DNA from: JAJUFS01 sp964599565
GTDB taxonomy: Bacteria > Pseudomonadota > Gammaproteobacteria > Natronospirales > JAJUFS01
Direction: 5' to 3'
Assembly: GCA_964599565.1 (NCBI GenBank)
Contig: CAZRFE010000090.1
Span: 1 to 8,328, forward strand
DNA: 8,328 bases
Position 1 is the first letter of the stretch; each line of letters begins with the position of its first letter. This document shows positions 1 to 6,576 of this stretch, piece by piece. The translations under genes were made by a program, and so were the position numbers. Below the pieces are notes generated by a model. That model saw nothing but the letters and a program-made list of their open reading frames with translations, did no database searches and had not been told where the DNA came from.

Positions 1-12
1 CCCGGCCGGGCG

Positions 13-321
13 TTACCCATGACTTTGATCGATCCGTTCCAGTGCATCTGCTATTGGTTCCCGGCTGGCGGGGCGAACGAGACGAGCTACCTCGTTGCCG
101 TTTTCAAGGAAGATCAGCGTGGGCCAGAGCTTTACGCGAAATGAACGTCCGAGTCGGCGGCCCTTGCCGTCTTCGATCTTCATGTGACGCACACCCGGAT
201 GAGCCGCCAGTGCGGTTGCGATGGCATGGTGCGCGCCAATGCAATGCGCGCACCAGGACGCGCCGAACTCCAGCATTGTCGGTCCTTGCAGTGCGTCGAC
301 TTCTTCACGTGCGGGCTCCAT
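13..321 (-). CDS. Thioredoxin-family protein with CAHC active site
   Basis: Small thioredoxin-fold protein, 102 residues from the start chosen here, close to the usual 100-110 for a single thioredoxin domain. The redox motif is W23-C24-A25-H26-C27, so the dipeptide between the cysteines is Ala-His instead of the Gly-Pro of classic thioredoxin. The cis-proline is seen in LWPTL (P67), followed by a strand and a charged C-terminal helix. There is no signal peptide or membrane segment, so a cytoplasmic thiol-disulfide role is expected; the substrate is unknown. Start choice: an in-frame ATG at 348 would add nine residues, but the ATG at 321 has GAGGTGA 7 nt upstream, whereas the one at 348 has only GGAAG about 12 nt away. 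The stop is TAA at 13-15. The gene is divergent from the kinase gene. The fold call is firm; the start and exact role are less so. Confidence 0.9.
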   Translation of the reverse strand: MEPAREEVDALQGPTMLEFGASWCAHCIGAHHAIATALAAHPGVRHMKIEDGKGRRLGRSFRVKLWPTLIFLENGNEVARLVRPASREPIADALERIDQSHG

Positions 322-325
322 TTCG

Positions 326-332
326 TCACCTC
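326..332 (-). promoter_or_regulatory. Shine-Dalgarno site of the thioredoxin-like gene
   Basis: On the minus strand GAGGTGA lies at 332-326, with GAGG ending 7 nt before the ATG at 321-319. It is the best ribosome binding site near either candidate start and is the reason for preferring 321 over 348. Confidence 0.6.
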
Positions 333-349
333 GTTTCACATCGCTCATC

Positions 350-398
350 TTGATGTTTGCTTCCGGCAGAACAACATCAACCCGGCCTGGCGTTCTGC
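350..398 (-). repeat. Two interleaved perfect inverted repeats in the thioredoxin-like leader
   Basis: TTGATGTT (350-357) is perfectly complementary to AACATCAA (373-380), and GCAGAAC (366-372) is perfectly complementary to GTTCTGC (392-398). The pairs interleave. Read on the minus strand, the arm order is A, B, A', B', with 11 nt between A and B, none between B and A', and 8 nt between A' and B'. That order and those loop lengths fit an H-type pseudoknot of 7 and 8 bp stems, or two mutually exclusive hairpins, in the leader of the thioredoxin-like gene. They could instead be DNA operator half-sites. One such repeat could easily arise by chance in a region of this size, so function is unproven. 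Confidence 0.35.
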
Positions 399-409
399 TT
401 TCCTGAATT

Positions 410-430
410 GCCGCGATATGTCACATCGGC
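410..430. repeat. Imperfect palindrome, candidate operator
   Basis: The core GATATG-T-CACATC has one mismatch. Outer GCC/GGC arms match if a two-base bulge is allowed on the left side, giving eight of nine pairing positions. It lies near the middle of the divergent region, where a dimeric regulator could act on either gene. No known regulator consensus was recognised. Confidence 0.25.
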
Positions 431-508
431 AGTTAGACGTTTCTACCCGTATTAAAAACGACACCCATAACTAAACTGGCTTTCTCCGATCGCCGCGCGC
501 GCCTGCGC

Positions 509-515
509 AAGGAGG
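509..515 (+). other. Orphan Shine-Dalgarno-like sequence upstream of the kinase
   Basis: AAGGAGG here is a perfect anti-16S-tail complement, but no ATG, GTG, TTG or CTG follows it before the kinase ATG at 559, which is 43 nt away. The closer candidate, GAGG at 542-545, is 13 nt from the ATG, further than usual. The kinase frame is open back to TAA at 472-474 with no earlier start codon, so 559 stands. Confidence 0.4.
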
Positions 516-558
516 CGGCACCGCTCATCACAGTTCACGTCGAGGTATCACGGCAGCG

Positions 559-3500
559 ATGGCAGAAGACGATTCGCAACGCGAAATCCGGAGATCGGAT
601 GTGCTGCGCCGGTACGGCTTCCTGGGCGGCGGCCGGAAGACCGTTTTCGACTTTGACAGCATCGTGCAGCTCGCCGCGCAATTGTGCGATACGCCGATGG
701 CGGCGTTCAGCGTCAATGACGTGTCCCGCGAGCGCTTCATTTCGTGTCATGGCCTGAAGCTTGATCGTATTGATCTCGACAGGGGTTTTTCCGATTACGT
801 TGTCGGCGGCGGGACGCCGCTGCTGGTGAACGACACGCGCGCGGATGTCCGCTTCGCACATGCGGTGCTCGCCGGCCCGCTGCAAGCGGTGCGCTTCTAT
901 GCCGGCGTGCCGGTGACAAGCCCGGACGGCGTGCATATCGGAACGCTCGCGGTCATGGACAGGCTGCCGCGCCACCTGCCGCGGGAAAAGATCGATGCAC
1001 TGGCGACGCTCGCGAGCCAGGTGATCACGCAGCTCGAATTTGCACGCGGCCTCTCCCCTGCTTCCTCGCTTCACGCGCCTGATGGCGAGACTGCGCATCC
1101 ACCGATGGAGGTCGATTTTCACGCGATCTTCGATGCGATAGCCGGACTGTGCTGTGTCGTCGAGCCGGAACATTTCAGCATCGTTGCAGCGAGCGAAGCG
1201 TTTCTCGAATGCGTGCAGACGACCCGCGACGCCCTGATCGGAAAGCCCATCACGGATGCGTTTCGCGTCGATCCCGGGGCAGACGGCATCGGCCGCGTGC
1301 TCGCATCGTTCGAGCTGGTACGCAGCAGCGGCCGCGAGGATGCGTTGTTCGCGCAACGGTACCCGATCCCGTCCGCAGACCCTGAAGGCGACAATATCGA
1401 TGAACGTTACTGGAATGCGCGAAGCATTCCGGTGTTCGCCCCGGACGGTTCGCTCGCCTTCATTGTGCATCGCATGGAGGACGTCACCGATATCGTCCGG
1501 GTGAATCCGCGCGAAGACCGCAATCAGCACGCGCTTGAAGCGCACACCGCGAAACTCGAAGCCGACATCGTCCGGCATGCGCACGAACTCGAACGCCTCA
1601 ACAAGCATCTCGCCATGGCGCAGAGTGTCGGAAACATCGGCAGCTGGGAGTTGCGGATCGCAGACGGAAAGCGTGCGTGGTCAGACGAGGTATACCGGAT
1701 TCTCGGTGTCGCGAGGGAGGATTACCCGGAAGGCGAAGAGGCGATACTCGCTGTCGTTCACCCCGATGACATTGCGCTTGTGCGAGGCGAACGTGATCGC
1801 GCCATTCGCGGTGAAGGTCCGCTCGAACTGACGCACCGCATCGTGCGCCCCGACGGCGAAGTCCGGTATGTGCACGAGCGTGCGCGCATCCAGTACGCCG
1901 ATGATGGCAGCGACGGTGATCCCGAGGCGCTCTACGGGACCATCCAGGACATCACGGAGCAGAAGCTCGCCGAAATGGAGCTCAGCGCACGCGCGCGCCG
2001 CCAGCATGTCGTTGCACTTCTCGGTCAGCGCGCCTTGCAGGGCGCGCGCGTCGAGGATCTTCTCGATGAAGCCGTTTCGATGGCGATGGAAATGCTCGAC
2101 GTCGATCACGTTGCGATTCTCGAACTGCTTCCGGACGGAAACACGTTGAAGCTACTTGCCGGCACTGGCTGGAAACGCGAGGTGGCCGGCGGCGACATCA
2201 TCGCCGGCAGCGAGCCGCGCAGCGTCATGGCGCATGCGCTGCAATCGCCGCGCCCGGTAATCATTGATGATTTTCGCCATGACCGGCGCTTCGCGGCATC
2301 GGATCTGCTGGCGCGGGAGAACGTGACAAGCGGCATGCTGGTGACCATTGCAGGCGCAACCCGGCCATTCGGCATCCTCGGCGCATTCGCGACGCGGCGC
2401 GTCAGCTTCACGCAGGACGATGCGAACTTCCTGCAAAGCATTGCGAACGTGACGGCGGAGGCCATCCAGCGCGCGCGTGCCGGCTCGGAGTTGCGTGCGC
2501 GTGCCACCCAGCAGGCGGCGGTATCGCGCCTCGGGCGCGAAGCGTTGAAGGATCTCGATCTTTCACGGCTGCAGCAGCTGGCCACGGAACTCGTCGCGGC
2601 AACATTCGATGTCGAATATTGCATGCTTCTCGAAAAGCTGCCCGATGGCAGCGGCATGAAGATGGTTGCGGGTGTCGGCTGGAAGGAAGGCACCGTCGGT
2701 CGCGCGATTCTCGGCTGCCGGAAAACCTCGCTCGCCGGCTATACGACGCACTCGCGGGCGCCTGTCGTCATTGACGATCTGATCAGGGAAATGCGCTTCC
2801 ACCCTCCTCCCCTGCTTCTGGATCACGGTGTCGTCAGCGGCATCAGCGTCAGCATCCCCGGCGAGCGCGGCACCTGGGGAATGATCTCCGCGCATGCCGC
2901 TAGCAGGCGTCACTTCACGGAAGAAGACATGAACTTCTTCCAGAGCATTGCGAACGTGCTCGCCGAAGTCACGCAGCGCGCCAACGTCGACAGCGCCATT
3001 CGCGAGAGCGAACAGCGCACGCGGCAGGCCATCGACAATGCACTGGATGCGGTGATCTCCATTGACGCTGCGGACGTTGTCACGGGCTGGAATCCGCAGG
3101 CGGAAGCGACATTCGGCTGGAGCGCCGATGACGCCATCGGCCGGATGCTGCACGAGCTGATCATTCCGGAGCGCTACCGTGACGCGCACCTGCGCGGGCT
3201 TGCGCGCTACCGCGCAACGGGAACCGGCGTGCTGATTGACCGGCGCGTGGAACTGAGCGCGCTCGACAAGGACGGACGCGAGTTTCCGATCGAGCTTGCA
3301 ATATCGCCGCTCAGCACCAACTCGGGACTCACGTTCAGCGCGTTCGTCCGCGATATCGGGGAGCGGAAACAGCGCGAAGCCGCGCTGCGCGAAAGCGAGG
3401 AGCGGCTGCGCATCATCGCGCGCACGACGATAGACACCATCTGGGACTGGAACCTGCAGACCGACGAGATCTGGTGGAACGAAGGCATGTTCAGCGCATT

Positions 3501-5286
3501 CGGCTACGACAAGGAAGACCTTGAGCCTGACTCGCGCTCGTGGTCGTCCCGCGTTCACCCCGACGATCTTGAGCGCATCAGCGGAAGCCTGCGCAGGCTG
3601 ATCAGCGGCGGTGACGAAGAATGGCGCGAGGCATTCCGTTTCCGTCGCAAGGACGGCAGCTATGCGCACGTGAAGGGCCGCGGTTTCGTGATTCGCGACG
3701 AGAACGGCAAGCCACTTCGCATGGTCGGCGGCATGGATGACGTGACGCAACAGCTTGAATACGAGGCGCGTCTCCGGGAGCAGGCGGAGCTGCTCGACAA
3801 GGCGCACGAAGCAATCATCGTGCTGGATACCGATGGCCGGGTTAAATACTGGAACAAGAGCGCGGAGCACATGTATGGATGGACGGAAGAAGAAGCGCTC
3901 GGCCGCTTCAAGGCAGAGCTTCTGCATGAAGACAAGGCGTACTTTGCTGCATCGCTGCGCACGCTTTTCGCAACGGGAGACTGGAGCGGCATCGTCACGC
4001 AGCATCGCAAGGACGGAAGTTCGCTGACGGTCGAAGCGACATGGTCGCTCGTCACGGACGAGGACGGCGCGCCGGAGGCGGTGTTCTCGATCATCACGGA
4101 CATTACGCAACGTCTCGCGCTTGAAGAGCAGCTTCGCCAGGCGCAGCGCCTTGAATCCATCGGCAAGCTCACCGGCGGCGTTGCACACGATTTCAACAAC
4201 CTGCTCACGGTGATACTCGGCAACGCGGATCTGATGATCGACCAGCTTCCCGAAGACGGCAGGCTGCACAAGCTTGCGCGCATGACGCGCACGGCGGCGC
4301 GACGCGGCGCGGAACTCACGCATCGCCTGCTTGCATTCGCGCGCCGCCAGGCGCTGGATCCGAAAACGATTGACATAAACCAGCTTGTCCTCGGCATGGA
4401 AGACCTGTTGCGGCGCACTTTGCTGGAGAATGTCGATATCGAAGTCGTTCCAAAGGATGACCTGTGGCATGCGTTCGCGGATCCAGCGCAACTTGAATCC
4501 GTGATGCTGAACCTCGCGATCAACGCCAAGGATGCAATGAAGGAAGGCGGTCAGCTCACGATCGAAACCGCGAACGTATGGCTTGATGATGAATATGCCG
4601 CAGCCAACACCGACGTCGCGCCCGGCAGCTATGTGCTGATCGCTGTCTCGGACACTGGCCACGGGATTCCTCCGGAAATCCTCGAGCACGTATTCGATCC
4701 GTTCTTCACCACGAAGGAAAAAGGCAAAGGCACAGGGCTCGGACTCAGCATGGCATACGGTTTTGCAAAACAATCCGGCGGTCACATAAAGATATATTCG
4801 GAACCAGGCCAGGGCACGACGGTGAAGCTTTACCTGCCGCGTGCGGAGACTGCGGTTGAAAGCAAGGAACCGGAGCCTGCCGCCGAAAAGGTTCAGCCGG
4901 GCCACGAGAAGGTGCTGGTCGTGGAAGACGACGATCTCGTGCGCGAGCACGCGAAGACGCAGCTCGCCCGCTTCGGTTACGAAGTGCTCACGGCGCACAA
5001 CGGCGCGCAGGCGCTGGAGTTGATTCGCAGCGAGCCGGACATCGATCTCCTTTTCACCGACGTGATCATGTCCGGCGGCATGAACGGACGCGACCTGGCG
5101 GAAGTGGCGAAACGCCTGCGGCCGAAACTCAAGGTTCTGTACACATCGGGTTACACGGAGAACGCGATCATCCATCACGGCCGGCTCGATCCCGGCGTGC
5201 ATCTGCTGCAGAAACCGTACCGCAGCGCCGAACTCGCGCGGAAGATGCGCGCCGTGCTCGATGCACGCGAAGGCAGGAACGAGTGA
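559..5286 (+). CDS. Soluble multi-GAF/PAS hybrid sensor histidine kinase with C-terminal receiver
   Basis: Cytoplasmic hybrid histidine kinase of 1575 residues with no signal peptide or transmembrane segment. Approximate domain order: GAF1 27-163; PAS1 186-311; coiled linker 320-352; PAS2 355-470 (VHPDD signature); GAF2 485-640; GAF3 655-813; PAS3 815-935; PAS4 950-1066 (VHPDD again); PAS5 1075-1188; HisKA with H-box GGVAHDFNNLL and phospho-acceptor H1210; HATPase with N-box N1318/N1322, G1 box D1365-G1367-G1369, F-box FDPFFTTK and G2 box G1391/G1393/G1395; receiver with acidic pair E1456/D1457, phospho-acceptor D1501, S1530 and K1552. All kinase and receiver residues needed for activity are present. 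There is no Hpt domain. No LOV photo-cysteine motif was seen, and the ligands are unknown. ATG 559 is the first start in the frame. The REC-EAL gene follows after 4 bp and is its likely partner. Domain edges are by eye. Confidence 0.95.
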   Translation: MAEDDSQREIRRSDVLRRYGFLGGGRKTVFDFDSIVQLAAQLCDTPMAAFSVNDVSRERFISCHGLKLDRIDLDRGFSDYVVGGGTPLLVNDTRADVRFAHAVLAGPLQAVRFYAGVPVTSPDGVHIGTLAVMDRLPRHLPREKIDALATLASQVITQLEFARGLSPASSLHAPDGETAHPPMEVDFHAIFDAIAGLCCVVEPEHFSIVAASEAFLECVQTTRDALIGKPITDAFRVDPGADGIGRVLASFELVRSSGREDALFAQRYPIPSADPEGDNIDERYWNARSIPVFAPDGSLAFIVHRMEDVTDIVRVNPREDRNQHALEAHTAKLEADIVRHAHELERLNKHLAMAQSVGNIGSWELRIADGKRAWSDEVYRILGVAREDYPEGEEAILAVVHPDDIALVRGERDRAIRGEGPLELTHRIVRPDGEVRYVHERARIQYADDGSDGDPEALYGTIQDITEQKLAEMELSARARRQHVVALLGQRALQGARVEDLLDEAVSMAMEMLDVDHVAILELLPDGNTLKLLAGTGWKREVAGGDIIAGSEPRSVMAHALQSPRPVIIDDFRHDRRFAASDLLARENVTSGMLVTIAGATRPFGILGAFATRRVSFTQDDANFLQSIANVTAEAIQRARAGSELRARATQQAAVSRLGREALKDLDLSRLQQLATELVAATFDVEYCMLLEKLPDGSGMKMVAGVGWKEGTVGRAILGCRKTSLAGYTTHSRAPVVIDDLIREMRFHPPPLLLDHGVVSGISVSIPGERGTWGMISAHAASRRHFTEEDMNFFQSIANVLAEVTQRANVDSAIRESEQRTRQAIDNALDAVISIDAADVVTGWNPQAEATFGWSADDAIGRMLHELIIPERYRDAHLRGLARYRATGTGVLIDRRVELSALDKDGREFPIELAISPLSTNSGLTFSAFVRDIGERKQREAALRESEERLRIIARTTIDTIWDWNLQTDEIWWNEGMFSAFGYDKEDLEPDSRSWSSRVHPDDLERISGSLRRLISGGDEEWREAFRFRRKDGSYAHVKGRGFVIRDENGKPLRMVGGMDDVTQQLEYEARLREQAELLDKAHEAIIVLDTDGRVKYWNKSAEHMYGWTEEEALGRFKAELLHEDKAYFAASLRTLFATGDWSGIVTQHRKDGSSLTVEATWSLVTDEDGAPEAVFSIITDITQRLALEEQLRQAQRLESIGKLTGGVAHDFNNLLTVILGNADLMIDQLPEDGRLHKLARMTRTAARRGAELTHRLLAFARRQALDPKTIDINQLVLGMEDLLRRTLLENVDIEVVPKDDLWHAFADPAQLESVMLNLAINAKDAMKEGGQLTIETANVWLDDEYAAANTDVAPGSYVLIAVSDTGHGIPPEILEHVFDPFFTTKEKGKGTGLGLSMAYGFAKQSGGHIKIYSEPGQGTTVKLYLPRAETAVESKEPEPAAEKVQPGHEKVLVVEDDDLVREHAKTQLARFGYEVLTAHNGAQALELIRSEPDIDLLFTDVIMSGGMNGRDLAEVAKRLRPKLKVLYTSGYTENAIIHHGRLDPGVHLLQKPYRSAELARKMRAVLDAREGRNE
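1981..2997 (+). repeat. Tandem duplication encoding GAF2 and GAF3 of the kinase
   Basis: Residues of about 475-644 and 645-813 are two copies of one unit, linker plus GAF domain. Matching landmarks include an A-rich linker followed by LGxxAL, LEL/LEK-LPDG, AGxGWK, VIDD, an FT-x-x-D step, and the endings QSIANVTAE and QSIANVLAE followed by QRA. At the DNA level AGCATTGCGAACGTG is identical at 2437-2451 and 2944-2958, 507 bp (169 codons) apart. The rest has diverged, so the duplication is not recent. Confidence 0.8.
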
Positions 5287-5290
5287 CGCG

Positions 5291-6466
5291 ATGACGGGCC
5301 GCGTACTCATTCTCGACGACGACGCCGCCGTGGGTGAAACCATCGGGTTCGCCGCAGAAGCGATCGGCATGGACGTGAAGTCCGTGACGAAGCCCGCTGA
5401 CTTCTTTCGCGCGGCCGACGAATGGAAGCCGACGCACATCATTCTCGATCTCGTCATGCCGGAGATGGACGGCGTGGAGATCATGCGGCATCTCGCCGCG
5501 CGCCGTTGTCGCGCGCGCATCATCATCCTGAGCGGTGTCGGCAGCCGCGTGCTCGATGCCGCGCGACGCACCGCTGCGGAGAAAGGCCTCGACATCGCCG
5601 GCGTGCTCTCCAAGCCGGTGTCGCCGCGCGAGCTGCAGGCATTTCTCGATACCGGTCCTGCGCCGGCGAAACCTTCCGGTGCGGCTGCGAGCGCAACGCA
5701 AACGCGCGCGATCACCGAAGACGATCTGCGCCGCGCGATCGATGAACGGCAGTTCGATGTCGTCTACCAGCCGAAGATGCATTGCCCGACCAACACGCTC
5801 GCCGGATTCGAGGCGCTGGTGCGCTGGAATCATCCGGAGCTTGGCCGCATCATGCCGGACGATTTCATTCCCGTTGCCGAGCGGCTTGATCTGATCGGCG
5901 ACATGACCTGGCAGATACTTGACCAGGCGTGCCGCTGGATAAAGGAAGCGGACCCGGACGAGAAACTGTCGCTGTCGGTGAACCTCTCCGCGAAGGCGCT
6001 TGTCGACATCACGCTCGTCGACCGGCTGGCGAGCGTGTGCCGGAACACAGGCATACGCCCGGAACGTCTCATTCTCGAACTCACGGAGACGACGGCGATG
6101 GAAGACCCGGTGCTTGCGCTCGACCTCGTGATGCGGCTTCGCATGAAAGGGTTCGATGTGTCGATCGACGACGTCGGCACCGGCTACTCATCGATGGCAC
6201 AGCTCGCGCGGCTGCCTTTCTCCGAGATGAAGGTCGACAAGTCGTTCGTGATGACAGCCGCCGCGTCGCAGGAATCGCGCACGATCATCAGTTCCATCAT
6301 CGAGCTTGGCCACAAGCTTGACCTTCGCGTCGTGGCGGAAGGCGTCGAAGACGAAGCCACGCTCGACTTCCTGCAGGCCGCCGGTTGCGACTACGCGCAG
6401 GGTTTCTACATCGCGCGCCCGATGGACGGCAACGCGATCACGAACTGGATGGAAAGCCGGCACTGA
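5291..6466 (+). CDS. REC-EAL response regulator, predicted c-di-GMP phosphodiesterase
   Basis: Two-domain response regulator of 391 residues, matching the architecture and roughly 390-400 residue length of REC-EAL proteins such as RocR and PvrR. The N-terminal receiver (about 3-120) has acidic D9/D10/D11, phospho-acceptor D53 in LDLVMPEMDG, S81 and K108. An Ala/Pro-rich linker leads to an EAL domain (about 140-388). The expected catalytic and metal residues are all present: E174 (EAL), N231, E263 (ELTET), D293/D294, K314, E350 and Q370. This predicts hydrolysis of cyclic di-GMP to pGpG. The loop after the catalytic aspartates reads DDVGTGYSS, where DDFGTGYSS is usual. Start choice: ATG 5291 lies 4 bp past the kinase stop and begins right at the receiver fold; an ATG at 5261 would overlap the kinase by 26 bp. 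Translational coupling and phosphorylation by the upstream kinase are inferred. Confidence 0.93.
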   Translation: MTGRVLILDDDAAVGETIGFAAEAIGMDVKSVTKPADFFRAADEWKPTHIILDLVMPEMDGVEIMRHLAARRCRARIIILSGVGSRVLDAARRTAAEKGLDIAGVLSKPVSPRELQAFLDTGPAPAKPSGAAASATQTRAITEDDLRRAIDERQFDVVYQPKMHCPTNTLAGFEALVRWNHPELGRIMPDDFIPVAERLDLIGDMTWQILDQACRWIKEADPDEKLSLSVNLSAKALVDITLVDRLASVCRNTGIRPERLILELTETTAMEDPVLALDLVMRLRMKGFDVSIDDVGTGYSSMAQLARLPFSEMKVDKSFVMTAAASQESRTIISSIIELGHKLDLRVVAEGVEDEATLDFLQAAGCDYAQGFYIARPMDGNAITNWMESRH

Positions 6467-6471
6467 AGGCT

Positions 6472-6509
6472 CGCGCGATTCCGCGCGCATCGCTGACTTT
6501 CGAATCAGC
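6472..6509 (+). other. Two short stem-loops after the REC-EAL gene
   Basis: CGCGCG-ATTC-CGCGCG (6472-6487) begins 5 nt after the REC-EAL stop, and GCTGA-N8-TCAGC (6492-6509) follows at once. Neither has a run of T behind it, so they do not look like an intrinsic terminator. They could slow decay of the upstream mRNA or be chance, since GC repeats are common here. Confidence 0.25.
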
Positions 6510-6564
6510 CTGGGCTTACAGCGGCGATGATCCCTCACGGTTAGGTTTGGTCATCGACGTTGCC

Positions 6565-6568
6565 GGAG
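6565..6568 (+). promoter_or_regulatory. Shine-Dalgarno site supporting the start at 6577
   Basis: GGAG lies 8 nt before the ATG at 6577, at ideal spacing. The only other nearby in-frame start after the REC-EAL stop is TTG 6547, without a comparable site. Confidence 0.45.
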
Positions 6569-6576
6569 CGAGGTTC

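Larger units (their letters stand above)
322..558. promoter_or_regulatory. Divergent intergenic region between thioredoxin-like and kinase genes
   Basis: About 237 bp separate the two divergent starts, so promoters for both genes should lie here. The stretch at about 450-478 is clearly richer in A and T than its surroundings. On the minus strand it includes TTTAAT (456-451), a five-of-six match to the sigma70 -10 box, but no convincing -35 element sits 16-18 bp away. No good sigma70 pair was found on the plus strand. The region also holds the inverted repeats at 350-398 and 410-430. The promoter assignment is an inference from gene orientation and base composition. Confidence 0.4.

Noticed and set aside
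1..10. Perfect palindrome CCCGGCCGGG just after the thioredoxin-like stop, possible terminator stem
   Set aside because: It lies at the window edge, has no visible loop or T-run, and GC palindromes of this size are common in such DNA. The bases to the left are needed to judge it.
433..477. Possible plus-strand sigma70 promoter for the kinase (TTAGAC with TATTAA, CATAAC or TAAACT)
   Set aside because: None of the pairs combines acceptable matches with 16-18 bp spacing; TTAGAC to TATTAA is only 11 bp apart.
535..1608. A 357-codon minus-strand frame opposite the kinase N-terminus
   Set aside because: Shadow of the GAF1/PAS1 coding sequence; Arg/His/Ala-rich, with no domain and no good ribosome binding site considered convincing.
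3660..4529. A 289-codon minus-strand frame opposite PAS4, PAS5 and HisKA
   Set aside because: Ser/Arg-rich low-complexity translation typical of an antisense shadow of a GC-rich gene; the plus-strand kinase motifs explain the region.
5261..5290. Upstream ATG for the REC-EAL gene, adding ten residues
   Set aside because: It would overlap the kinase by 26 bp and add residues with no place in the receiver fold; the ATG at 5291 starts directly at the first receiver strand.
2563..5715. A 1050-codon open frame on the minus strand opposite the kinase and the start of the REC-EAL gene
   Set aside because: Over the kinase it is exactly in register with the sense codons, so it stays open simply because the kinase avoids TTA, CTA and TCA codons in GC-rich DNA. 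The translation is rich in Arg, Ala and His with no recognisable domain, and the opposite strand encodes unmistakable sensor and kinase motifs.
6385..6576. Longer version of the DUF6166-like protein starting at 6385
   Set aside because: Its first 27 residues would come from the REC-EAL gene in another frame and do not resemble the family; the ATG at 6577 has a better placed ribosome binding site.
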